A stretch of DNA of 12,816 nt from CAYPZL01 sp964415045 (GCA_964415045.1 CAYPZL010000168.1:1-12816), one strand, 5' to 3'; shown: positions 1 through 7,162, numbered from the stretch's first letter. Numbers and translations are program-made. The notes: a model not told the origin generated them from the sequence alone.

Positions 1-1034
1 CACGTCGGGGCCGCCAGGTATCAGGTTACGGTTTTGTCAGCCAGATGTCATCGAAGAACAGAACACCCGTCTGGCCGCCCTCGATGCCGAGGGTCAGCGT
101 CGTGATGTTGGTCAGGCTCACGCCGACCGAGGCCAGGTCGATTTCCCAGGCAATCCACTTGGTGCTGGCGATGTCGGCCGGGTCGCCGTCATAGGGGACC
201 TTGACGCCGTTGATCTTGACGTACAAATCGCCCGTGTTGTCGGCTTCGCCCCGGAAGTGCACGACCAGCGTGGTTACGCCTTCCGCCGTCCAGTTCTGGC
301 CCGGTGTGAAGGTGCAATCGGCCTCGGACATGGCGGGAGCTACCGTGTTGTTGTAATAGACCGGCATGGCCTGATCGCCGCCATGGACGTTGGTGGTCTC
401 CATGAGATAAGTGAAGCCGCCGCTCCAGATATCGTGACCGACAGCCGCCCCGGTGCCGTTGCCCGGATTGCCCGGATCCGGCAGGGTAAAGCCAATGCCG
501 TCGATCCACTTCTCGAACACGCGCGAGCCCACCTCGTTGTTGTAGCTCTCGAAGTCATCGACCACCAGATACGGCAGCACCGTGAACTTCCAGATGTTTC
601 CAGCCACGACGGTCCCGTCGGCCTGGACCTCATCGATCCGCCAGTAGTAGTCGCCGCCACCGAAATCCACGAGACCGGCCAGAGAGAAACTCGTGCCCGG
701 CTGGTTGCCCTGGTACTCGGCCGAGCCCGGGCCGGCGGCCGCGGTCGCGTCGCGGTCGGTGCCGAGATACACGTCGTGAGAGACCGCCCCGGCACCGGCC
801 GACCAGCTCAGGAACGAAGCGTCCCGGATGTCCACAACGGCGCCGCGTGTCGGGTTCGGATCCCCGGCCAGCGTCGGGTCACCGCGCATGATCTGCTGAA
901 TCTCAGCCTGGTCCAGCGCGCGGTCGTAGATGCGGGCGTCGTCGAGCGGGCCCGGGAAGAGCCGGTCGGCACCCCGCAGGTGGTCGAGGACTCCGAAGGC
1001 CACGTAGAACGAACCGTCGAACGCATCATCAGTG
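1..1034 (-). repeat. Identical duplicated segment, copy 1 (3' part of paralog A)
   Basis: Compared block by block by eye, this segment matches 3069-4102 with no difference that I could find, at a constant offset of 3068. It covers the end of the second LamG, the third FN3-like module, the C-terminal domain, the stop codon and 25 bp beyond. The identity reaches the window edge, so its true outer end is not visible. The inner end is sharp: the first difference is at 1035. Confidence 0.92.
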
Positions 1035-2833
1035 ACTTCGGAAACGGCCACTTCGCCGTCCATATACCCGATCAGCTCATTGGCCGTCTTGACTACGGCA
1101 ACATGGTGCCAGCCGCCGTCGTCATAGCTGGCGGGGGTCTCAAGATCGGCGCCGGTACCCCCGGTGGTGGATCGATGCAGGAAGCGCATCGTGCCATCGG
1201 GGTTGAACTCCACCAGAACGCCAAAGGTAGGCCCGTCGCTGTAGGCCGCAATGATGTCTCTGTCGCCGCCTTTTCGGTCGGCCCGGAACCATACGGCCAT
1301 CGTGTACTCGGCCAGAACCACACCGCTGTCCATCATCCCTTCGATAGCGATATAGTTATCCCTTCCGTCTAACACCAGACTGCCCCGGTCCACGCCGTCC
1401 GGGTCCCACTGCGCCGGACCAACGATAGCGCCGTGGTGGCCATGGCCCGACCAGTCCACCGCGGTCGTGCCCTCGCCTTCGTCCAGCGTCCACCAGCCGA
1501 CCAGGGTCGGGTCGGATACTGCCACCTCGGGTACGGTCGTGAAGCTCCAGACATCGCCCGTGATCGTTCCCGTCCCGGCGAACTCGTCAACGCGCCAGTA
1601 GTAGGTCGTGTTCGTTTTCAGAGCGCCAGGGTCATAGGTCGGGTCGGCCAGCATCATGCCGCCGGTCGTGGCGTCCTTGACGTCGTTGAAATCCTCGCCC
1701 AGGTAAACCGTGTGGAACAGGGCGTTCATCCCAGCATTCCAACTCAGGTCCTGCTCGGGGAGCACGTACGGCGTGCCGTCGGCCGGAGAGGGATTCCAGG
1801 CAGTCGTGGGCTGAACCCAGAAGCTCCAGACATCGCCCTTCCAGGGACTCTCCGGATCGCCATCGTTGACCTCGTCCACCCGCCAGTAGTAAGTCTGGCC
1901 GGGGATCAGGTCCTGTGCCTGGAACGTAGCCGCCGTCTGGTTGCCCGCGAATGCATCGTCCTCCGGTGTGGCTTCACTAACCGCGTCCAGACTCTCCCCG
2001 AAGTAGACGTTGTGCGAGGCGGCGAAATCACCCGGCGTCCACTCAAGCGCCGCAGCAGTCGCCGCCAGCATGGAACCGTCCTGGGGGGTGGGATCGTACG
2101 CCTGCGGATACGGGCGGCCCTGCATAACCACCTGAATCTCTTCCTCGGTCAACGGACGGTCATAGACCCGGACGTCGTCGATGGGGCCGACGAAAAGCCG
2201 CGCCGTTCCCCGCTCGTCGTCAAGCACGCCCACGGCCAGACCGAACGAATCGGCAGGATCAAAGACGCTGGTGTCGGCTGCCGAGCCCACCTCTTGGCCA
2301 TTGACGAACAGCGTGATCGTGTCTGCCGACTTGCTGATCGCCGCGTGATACCACGCACCGTCGTCATACCGTAGCGCGTTGAAGTTGCTCGAGTAGATGT
2401 TGGTGCCTCCCCCGGTGCCCAGAGGAAACCGGTGCAGAAAGCGCAGCTCGCCGTTCGTCTCCAACTCCAGCAGGATGCCGTGCTGTACGCCGACGGCGTA
2501 GGCCGAGAGGATGTCTCGCTGACCGGGAGAATCCACGCGAAACCATACCGTCATCGTGTACTCGGCAAGCTTGAAGAGACCGTCGATGAAGACGTAATCG
2601 TCCGATCCATCAAACATCAACACGCCCCTGTGCCGGCCGCTGGTATCCCACACGGGATCGCCGAATAGCTCGCCGGCGACGCTTTTTCCGCTGGAGTCTG
2701 CCGCGACGGTCCCGGAACCGTCCTCGAACTCCCACCACCCCACGAGGCTTGGGTCGATCTCGCCGGCCCAACTCAGGCCGCACCAAGTCAACACATACCC
2801 GGCGATCAGAACCTGTAGCGTTTTCCTGCACAT
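26..2833 (-). CDS. Secreted LamG/FN3-like multidomain protein, paralog A (935 aa)
   Basis: This is a predicted exported, probably glycan- or protein-binding surface protein with no visible catalytic domain. Residues 1-23 form a signal peptide with a basic start (MCRKTL), a hydrophobic core and a likely cleavage at LSWA|GE. A first LamG jelly-roll spans about 30-239 (opens LVGWWEFEDGSG, closes with IDDVRVYDRPLTEEEI). Two FN3-like modules follow at about 245-342 and 344-437, each carrying YYWRVDE. A second LamG lies at about 442-651 (WHHVAVVK, then DDARIYDRAL), a third FN3-like module at 656-754 (YYWRIDE), and a C-terminal domain at 755-935 opens VVDDFESY and ends FFDDIWLTKP. There is no PEP-CTERM, LPXTG or transmembrane anchor. 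The start is supported by AAGGAGG six bases upstream. The gene lies downstream of its paralog on the same strand but is separated from it by a terminator-like hairpin. Module types are assigned from sequence pattern; the ligand is unknown. Confidence 0.9.
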   Translation of the reverse strand: MCRKTLQVLIAGYVLTWCGLSWAGEIDPSLVGWWEFEDGSGTVAADSSGKSVAGELFGDPVWDTSGRHRGVLMFDGSDDYVFIDGLFKLAEYTMTVWFRVDSPGQRDILSAYAVGVQHGILLELETNGELRFLHRFPLGTGGGTNIYSSNFNALRYDDGAWYHAAISKSADTITLFVNGQEVGSAADTSVFDPADSFGLAVGVLDDERGTARLFVGPIDDVRVYDRPLTEEEIQVVMQGRPYPQAYDPTPQDGSMLAATAAALEWTPGDFAASHNVYFGESLDAVSEATPEDDAFAGNQTAATFQAQDLIPGQTYYWRVDEVNDGDPESPWKGDVWSFWVQPTTAWNPSPADGTPYVLPEQDLSWNAGMNALFHTVYLGEDFNDVKDATTGGMMLADPTYDPGALKTNTTYYWRVDEFAGTGTITGDVWSFTTVPEVAVSDPTLVGWWTLDEGEGTTAVDWSGHGHHGAIVGPAQWDPDGVDRGSLVLDGRDNYIAIEGMMDSGVVLAEYTMAVWFRADRKGGDRDIIAAYSDGPTFGVLVEFNPDGTMRFLHRSTTGGTGADLETPASYDDGGWHHVAVVKTANELIGYMDGEVAVSEVTDDAFDGSFYVAFGVLDHLRGADRLFPGPLDDARIYDRALDQAEIQQIMRGDPTLAGDPNPTRGAVVDIRDASFLSWSAGAGAVSHDVYLGTDRDATAAAGPGSAEYQGNQPGTSFSLAGLVDFGGGDYYWRIDEVQADGTVVAGNIWKFTVLPYLVVDDFESYNNEVGSRVFEKWIDGIGFTLPDPGNPGNGTGAAVGHDIWSGGFTYLMETTNVHGGDQAMPVYYNNTVAPAMSEADCTFTPGQNWTAEGVTTLVVHFRGEADNTGDLYVKINGVKVPYDGDPADIASTKWIAWEIDLASVGVSLTNITTLTLGIEGGQTGVLFFDDIWLTKP
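1359..1510 (-). repeat. Second identical block, copy 1 (start of LamG 2 in paralog A)
   Basis: 152 bp match 4427-4578 exactly and are bounded by a single-base difference on each side (1358 and 1511). The block sits between a clearly diverged stretch (1035 to about 1290) and moderately diverged FN3-like coding DNA. This gives the two genes a mosaic pattern. Confidence 0.85.
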
Positions 2834-2892
2834 GATCGTCCTCCTTCAGAATTGAAGCCAAACCCACGTCATAGCGCGCCGTGTTTCCGAAT
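2834..2892 (-). repeat. Conserved 5' leader of paralog A (leader repeat copy 1)
   Basis: This leader aligns with the one upstream of paralog B at 5980-6041, with about nine mismatches and one 3-base gap over some 59 bases. The best conserved part on the minus strand is CGTGGGTTTGG followed by TTCAATTCT just before the ribosome binding site. The conservation extends well beyond the Shine-Dalgarno sequence. It could reflect shared descent or a shared untranslated regulatory element. I see no convincing sigma70 promoter within it; TTGAAG with a 19-base spacer to TATGAC is the nearest match and is weak. Confidence 0.7.
2840..2846 (-). promoter_or_regulatory. Ribosome binding site of paralog A
   Basis: Read on the minus strand this is AAGGAGG followed by a six-base spacer ACGATC and the ATG at 2833. 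The same AAGGAGG plus six-base spacing precedes the other two paralogs in the window, which supports all three starts. Confidence 0.85.
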
Positions 2893-3003
2893 CTTCAAAC
2901 CTGCACAACACAACCTGCGGATTAACCGGATGAGCCGAGAATCCTCCCTCCTTGAAGTAAGCCCATCTCCATCCTGCAAGAATCCAGCTAGCTGCAAGGA
3001 AAC

Positions 3004-3043
3004 GGCCCGTGGCTCCGGCGTTTTGCGCCGGAGCCACACGGCC
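3004..3043 (-). terminator. Terminator-like hairpin downstream of paralog B
   Basis: A perfect 12-bp stem GTGGCTCCGGCG (3009-3020) pairs with CGCCGGAGCCAC (3026-3037) around a 5-base loop. It is extended by GGCC/GGCC (3004-3007 with 3040-3043) across a small internal loop. It begins about 50 bases past the stop codon of paralog B. On the minus strand it is followed by GTTTCCTTGC, a weak and interrupted U-tract, while the plus side has none. It therefore most likely ends minus-strand transcription of paralog B and separates it from paralog A. A role as an mRNA-stabilising 3' hairpin is also possible. Confidence 0.7.
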
Positions 3044-3068
3044 ATCTCATCTTCAATCGCGGGCAGCC

Positions 3069-4102
3069 CACGTCGGGGCCGCCAGGTATCAGGTTACGGT
3101 TTTGTCAGCCAGATGTCATCGAAGAACAGAACACCCGTCTGGCCGCCCTCGATGCCGAGGGTCAGCGTCGTGATGTTGGTCAGGCTCACGCCGACCGAGG
3201 CCAGGTCGATTTCCCAGGCAATCCACTTGGTGCTGGCGATGTCGGCCGGGTCGCCGTCATAGGGGACCTTGACGCCGTTGATCTTGACGTACAAATCGCC
3301 CGTGTTGTCGGCTTCGCCCCGGAAGTGCACGACCAGCGTGGTTACGCCTTCCGCCGTCCAGTTCTGGCCCGGTGTGAAGGTGCAATCGGCCTCGGACATG
3401 GCGGGAGCTACCGTGTTGTTGTAATAGACCGGCATGGCCTGATCGCCGCCATGGACGTTGGTGGTCTCCATGAGATAAGTGAAGCCGCCGCTCCAGATAT
3501 CGTGACCGACAGCCGCCCCGGTGCCGTTGCCCGGATTGCCCGGATCCGGCAGGGTAAAGCCAATGCCGTCGATCCACTTCTCGAACACGCGCGAGCCCAC
3601 CTCGTTGTTGTAGCTCTCGAAGTCATCGACCACCAGATACGGCAGCACCGTGAACTTCCAGATGTTTCCAGCCACGACGGTCCCGTCGGCCTGGACCTCA
3701 TCGATCCGCCAGTAGTAGTCGCCGCCACCGAAATCCACGAGACCGGCCAGAGAGAAACTCGTGCCCGGCTGGTTGCCCTGGTACTCGGCCGAGCCCGGGC
3801 CGGCGGCCGCGGTCGCGTCGCGGTCGGTGCCGAGATACACGTCGTGAGAGACCGCCCCGGCACCGGCCGACCAGCTCAGGAACGAAGCGTCCCGGATGTC
3901 CACAACGGCGCCGCGTGTCGGGTTCGGATCCCCGGCCAGCGTCGGGTCACCGCGCATGATCTGCTGAATCTCAGCCTGGTCCAGCGCGCGGTCGTAGATG
4001 CGGGCGTCGTCGAGCGGGCCCGGGAAGAGCCGGTCGGCACCCCGCAGGTGGTCGAGGACTCCGAAGGCCACGTAGAACGAACCGTCGAACGCATCATCAG
4101 TG
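3069..4102 (-). repeat. Identical duplicated segment, copy 2 (3' part of paralog B)
   Basis: This is the partner of 1-1034. Synonymous positions are also identical, so selection on the protein cannot explain the match. Recent duplication or gene conversion is needed. The segment includes 25 bp of non-coding DNA after the stop codon of paralog B. Confidence 0.92.
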
Positions 4103-5979
4103 GCCTCGGAAATGGCCACTTCACCGTCCATGTATCCGATCAACTCACCGGCCGTCTTAACCACCGCAACGTGGTGCCAGGCGCCGTCGTCATAGGTTTC
4201 GGTAGTGTAGAGGTCGGCACCGGTGCCTCCGGTTGTGGATCGATGCAAGAAGCGCATCGTGCCATTGCCTCTGAACTCCACCAGAACACCAAATGTGGGC
4301 CCGTCAGTATAGGCTGCAATGAGGTCTCTGTCACCGCCCTTTCGGTCGGCCCGGAACCATACGGCCATCGTGTACTCGGCCAGCACCACACCGCTGTCCA
4401 TCATCCCTTCGATAGCGATATAGTTGTCCCTTCCGTCTAACACCAGACTGCCCCGGTCCACGCCGTCCGGGTCCCACTGCGCCGGACCAACGATAGCGCC
4501 GTGGTGGCCATGGCCCGACCAGTCCACCGCGGTCGTGCCCTCGCCTTCGTCCAGCGTCCACCAGCCGACCAGGGTCGGATCGGACACCGCCACCTCGGGC
4601 ACCGTGGTGAAGCTCCAGACGTCGCCCGTGAGCGTTCCCGTCCCGGCGAACTCATCAACACGCCAGTAGTAAGTCGTGTCCGTCTTCAGAGCGCCGGGGT
4701 CATAGGCTGTGTCGGCTATCATGAAGCCGCCGGTCGTGGCGTTCTTGACATCATCGAAACTCTCGCCGAAATAGACCGTGTGGAACAGGGCGTTCATCCC
4801 CGCATTCCAGCTCAGGTCCTGCTCGGGGAGTACGTACTGCACGCCGTCGGTCGGCGAGGGATTCCAGGCGACAGCGGGCTGAACCCAAAAGCTCCAGACA
4901 TTGCCCTTCCAGGGGCTGTTCGGATCAAGGTCGTTGACCTCATCCACCCGCCAGTAATATGTGGCGCCGGGGGCCAGGTCCTGCACGGAGAATTCGACCT
5001 CGCTCTGGCTGCCCTGGAACGCATCGTCCTCAGGCGTGGCTTGATTGACGTCGTCGAAGTTGTCGCCGAAATACACGTTGTGCGAGGCAGCGAAGTCTCC
5101 CGGACGCCAGCTAAGGGTCGCCCCCGTGGTCTCAAGCATATCGCCGTCGGCCGGGCTCTCTGATCTGGCCAACGGACGAGGCGCCCCTCCGCTCAACACG
5201 AAGCCGTTCATACCCCAGATTTGGCGGTGGACGGCGCCTTCGGAGTAAGGTGCAAAACGAAAAACGACATCGTGTACGCCATCTGCTCTAAATGACGTGT
5301 GATACGTTGAAGAAAGTGTGTTTGCATCAGGACCAACTTCTGTTGCACCGGAATCGGGGGTTCCGCCCGGGGTCGAATCCGTCATAACACCGTCATCGAG
5401 TTGCTCGAAAGTTGCGCCGCCGTCGGTTGAAATCCAGACTGCGAACGGGCCGTGTACATGTTCGGTGTCGTGATGGAACGATGTCCAGTCATAATTGCCG
5501 GCGGCCAGCCCGCCGAGTGCGAGTGTCATGTAAGTGGGTGTGCCCGTCGTGCCGTCCCAGTCACCGTTGCCGCCATTTCCGGTACGTGTGTCGATACCGA
5601 TGAAGTCGGTAACGAGGTTCAGATCGCCGGCAGCATCGTCCCAGTTATTATCATTGCCGGTGCCGCGGTCAATCGACTGCCGAACGCGCCTATCTGTCGT
5701 GTTTGGCCAGTCGGGCGTTACCGTGATTCCTTCGTAATCGGCGGTCGTGAATTCGGCAATCACCTCATGATTGGCGTGGTACGATGACCAGCCTTCTTGA
5801 TTGTGGGCGGCCGCAGAGAGCCCTGGATCGCCGGCAGCGGTTGAATCACCACCGCCATCCTGATTGGAGTTGAAATCCACCCTCAGAATGGCATCGTCCG
5901 AGGCCGAGGTAGTCGTGAGGCCAAAAAATGCCATCGTCACGGCGACGAGGGTCAATACGGTTCTGGTTCTTACAATCAT
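3094..5979 (-). CDS. Secreted LamG/FN3-like multidomain protein, paralog B (961 aa)
   Basis: This exported protein is collinear with paralog A over its last 690 or so residues but has a different N-terminal module. With ATG at 5979 as residue 1, the signal peptide is about 1-26 (MIVRTRTV, hydrophobic core, cleavage near TTSA|SD). An unassigned, probably beta-sandwich domain spans about 28-264 (rich in D, G, T; contains GDWDGTTGTPTY and WISTDGG, ends MNGFVLSGG). FN3-like modules lie at about 270-367 and 369-463, one LamG at 468-677, a third FN3-like module at 682-780 and the VVDDFESY domain at 781-961. An in-frame ATG at 5985 directly abuts AAGGAGG with no spacer. The ATG at 5979 has the six-base spacer seen in both paralogs, so it is preferred. 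The N-terminal module DNA is locally AT-richer (25 of 60 bases G or C at 5281-5340). No C-terminal anchor is seen. The ligand is unknown. Confidence 0.9.
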   Translation of the reverse strand: MIVRTRTVLTLVAVTMAFFGLTTTSASDDAILRVDFNSNQDGGGDSTAAGDPGLSAAAHNQEGWSSYHANHEVIAEFTTADYEGITVTPDWPNTTDRRVRQSIDRGTGNDNNWDDAAGDLNLVTDFIGIDTRTGNGGNGDWDGTTGTPTYMTLALGGLAAGNYDWTSFHHDTEHVHGPFAVWISTDGGATFEQLDDGVMTDSTPGGTPDSGATEVGPDANTLSSTYHTSFRADGVHDVVFRFAPYSEGAVHRQIWGMNGFVLSGGAPRPLARSESPADGDMLETTGATLSWRPGDFAASHNVYFGDNFDDVNQATPEDDAFQGSQSEVEFSVQDLAPGATYYWRVDEVNDLDPNSPWKGNVWSFWVQPAVAWNPSPTDGVQYVLPEQDLSWNAGMNALFHTVYFGESFDDVKNATTGGFMIADTAYDPGALKTDTTYYWRVDEFAGTGTLTGDVWSFTTVPEVAVSDPTLVGWWTLDEGEGTTAVDWSGHGHHGAIVGPAQWDPDGVDRGSLVLDGRDNYIAIEGMMDSGVVLAEYTMAVWFRADRKGGDRDLIAAYTDGPTFGVLVEFRGNGTMRFLHRSTTGGTGADLYTTETYDDGAWHHVAVVKTAGELIGYMDGEVAISEATDDAFDGSFYVAFGVLDHLRGADRLFPGPLDDARIYDRALDQAEIQQIMRGDPTLAGDPNPTRGAVVDIRDASFLSWSAGAGAVSHDVYLGTDRDATAAAGPGSAEYQGNQPGTSFSLAGLVDFGGGDYYWRIDEVQADGTVVAGNIWKFTVLPYLVVDDFESYNNEVGSRVFEKWIDGIGFTLPDPGNPGNGTGAAVGHDIWSGGFTYLMETTNVHGGDQAMPVYYNNTVAPAMSEADCTFTPGQNWTAEGVTTLVVHFRGEADNTGDLYVKINGVKVPYDGDPADIASTKWIAWEIDLASVGVSLTNITTLTLGIEGGQTGVLFFDDIWLTKP
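4427..4578 (-). repeat. Second identical block, copy 2 (start of LamG in paralog B)
   Basis: This is the partner of 1359-1510 at the same 3068-base offset. The constant offset shows that no insertion or deletion separates the two genes from here to their stop codons. Confidence 0.85.
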
Positions 5980-6041
5980 GACCATCCTCCTTCTTTAGAA
6001 TTGAAACCAAACCCACGTTATGGCGCCCCTTGTTTGCGAAT
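5980..6041 (-). repeat. Conserved 5' leader of paralog B (leader repeat copy 2)
   Basis: This is the partner of 2834-2892. The match continues from the ribosome binding site to about 62 bases upstream of the start codon, although the signal peptides and N-terminal domains encoded next to the two leaders are unrelated. Confidence 0.7.
5986..5992 (-). promoter_or_regulatory. Ribosome binding site of paralog B (decides start at 5979)
   Basis: On the minus strand AAGGAGG is followed immediately by an ATG at 5985 and, six bases on, by a second in-frame ATG at 5979. Zero spacing makes the first ATG unusable. The second has the same spacing as in the paralogs at 2833 and 10536. Confidence 0.8.
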
Positions 6042-6069
6042 ACTCTCTGGGCGCACACACCAAACCTAT

Positions 6070-6098
6070 ATTATAATATCGTGCTTTGCGCGTGCGAA
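6070..6098 (-). promoter_or_regulatory. Candidate sigma70-type promoter for paralog B
   Basis: On the minus strand a -35 TTCGCA (6098-6093) lies 17 bases from a perfect -10 TATAAT (6075-6070), which would start transcription near 6063 and give a leader of about 85 nt. The -10 sits inside a perfect 12-bp palindrome ATATTATAATAT (6068-6079), so the plus strand also has TATAAT, but no usable -35 is found upstream of it on that strand. The -35 overlaps an imperfect dyad CTT.GC....GC.AAG (6084-6099) that could be an operator. Confidence 0.45.
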
Positions 6099-6112
6099 GA
6101 AAATGCACAAAA

Positions 6113-6141
6113 ATGATATTTTGTTGCACCATAGTGATATA
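6113..6141 (+). promoter_or_regulatory. Possible AraC-type half-site pair (TGATAT direct repeat)
   Basis: TGATAT occurs at 6114-6119 and again at 6135-6140, exactly 21 bases apart, on the same face of the helix. AraC-family proteins are known to bind direct-repeat half-sites about two turns apart. The second copy touches the start codon of the AraC-family gene, which would suit autoregulation. The region is AT-rich and six bases are short, so chance is a real alternative. Confidence 0.2.
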
Positions 6142-7052
6142 TGCTCCGATATCTGCAAACCCATGGGCACCGCGAGGAAACACCGCAGGGGCTGCTCGTC
6201 CTGCACGAAAATGAGGCTTATTTCCCGACATTCGTACATGCGGCGGTCGATCAGGACCGGCCCATGGGAGATAGCGGCACGTTTCACGAGCACACGCACG
6301 ATCTGTATCATATCGTCCTTTACACGCGATCTTCCGGGGCCTATTTGAGATGTGGAAGAGAATATCGGGCCGAACCGGGGGCTCTGGCCATCGTCTCGCC
6401 CCGTGAACCGCATGATTTCGTGAGCCTGCGCCGCTCCAGCGTCTATTCGGAGATCACGTTCTTCCTCGGAACACAGGGCGGAAAGGTGCTGACTCTTCCG
6501 TTCGAGAAGGTCCTGCATCTCTACACCGGCGTCGCCGGCCGGCTCGACGAGGAGCCCCGTCTGTCCCGGGACACCACCCAGGAACTCGTGATGACCATGA
6601 TCCAGATCATGGACTACCTGCAAAGCCCCTCTTCCATGTCCGACTTCTACGCCCATCGTGCCCTGGCCGGCGTATTCGACACGATCGCGGCCCATTGCTA
6701 CGCCGAGAGAATTCCGGGCGCCGCCCTGGAACAGGACAACCCCATTCTGCAGGTCAAGCGGTACATCGACGAGCATTATGCCGAGACCATCACGGCCGAG
6801 GATCTCGCCGACATGTCGCATTGCTCGAAGGGTCACCTGTTTCGCACGTTCAAGAAAGCCTTCCGCGTCTCGCCTCTGTCCTACCAGCAGGATCTTCGCT
6901 TCGAGGCGGCCCAGCGACTGCTTCGTTTCACCTCGCTTCGCTGCTACGAGATCGCCCATCGCGTCGGCTATTCCAACGTGTACTATTTTCACAGACAGTT
7001 CAAGAGAAAGCTGGGCATCACGCCCAAACGGTATCGCCAGTCCATGCGTTGA
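6141..7052 (+). CDS. AraC-family transcriptional regulator (303 aa)
   Basis: This is a cytoplasmic DNA-binding regulator of the AraC/XylS family with the usual family length. The N-terminal half resembles a cupin ligand-sensing domain: the motif FHEHTHDLYHIV (residues 48-59) is followed by AIVSPREPHDF (83-93). The C-terminal domain, about 204-302, has two helix-turn-helix motifs: the first near ITAEDLADMSHCSKGHLFRTFK (217-238), the second at CYEIAHRVGYSNVYYFHRQFK (268-288), then the signature tail LGITPKRYRQ. An in-frame stop at 6135-6137 makes 6141 the first possible start. No good Shine-Dalgarno precedes it. The gene is divergent from paralog B across a 161-bp AT-rich gap and 123 bp upstream of the phosphorylase, so either could be its target; its own promoter is unclear. 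By family habit the ligand is probably a small sugar or glycan fragment, but nothing in the sequence fixes it. Confidence 0.93.
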   Translation: MLRYLQTHGHREETPQGLLVLHENEAYFPTFVHAAVDQDRPMGDSGTFHEHTHDLYHIVLYTRSSGAYLRCGREYRAEPGALAIVSPREPHDFVSLRRSSVYSEITFFLGTQGGKVLTLPFEKVLHLYTGVAGRLDEEPRLSRDTTQELVMTMIQIMDYLQSPSSMSDFYAHRALAGVFDTIAAHCYAERIPGAALEQDNPILQVKRYIDEHYAETITAEDLADMSHCSKGHLFRTFKKAFRVSPLSYQQDLRFEAAQRLLRFTSLRCYEIAHRVGYSNVYYFHRQFKRKLGITPKRYRQSMR

Positions 7053-7100
7053 GGCCGACAGTCCCGTGGCGGCGGTTCTTGGTACGGACAAAACCACTGA

Positions 7101-7129
7101 TTGACGAGGCGGACGCCACAGGCTACACT
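7101..7129 (+). promoter_or_regulatory. Candidate sigma70-type promoter of the phosphorylase gene
   Basis: TTGACG (7101-7106) is separated by 17 bases from TACACT (7124-7129), predicting a start near 7136 and a leader of about 40 nt. An upstream TTG reading of the phosphorylase frame begins at the first base of this -35 box, so translation from there is unlikely. Confidence 0.55.
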
Positions 7130-7162
7130 GCGCCACCAAGCCACGAAATCGACGACGGATAG

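Noticed and set aside
257..1372. 371-codon plus-strand open frame, with a near copy at 3325-4440
   Set aside because: It lies opposite the LamG/FN3 genes, has no ribosome binding site, and its arginine/valine/histidine-rich product is typical of antisense of GC-rich coding DNA. Its duplication simply follows that of the real genes.
1433..2374. 313-codon plus-strand open frame
   Set aside because: Antisense shadow of paralog A; no recognisable domain or start signal.
2834..3093. Small gene between paralogs B and A
   Set aside because: The open frames here have no ribosome binding site and run across the terminator hairpin and the conserved leader.
26..5979. CRISPR-like or short tandem repeat structure suggested by the repeated YYWRVDE modules
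   Set aside because: The repeats are protein modules of about 95 residues inside coding sequence, diverged from each other, not short DNA repeats with spacers.
6066..7139. 357-codon minus-strand open frame
   Set aside because: Antisense to the AraC-family gene, which has clear cupin and HTH motifs.
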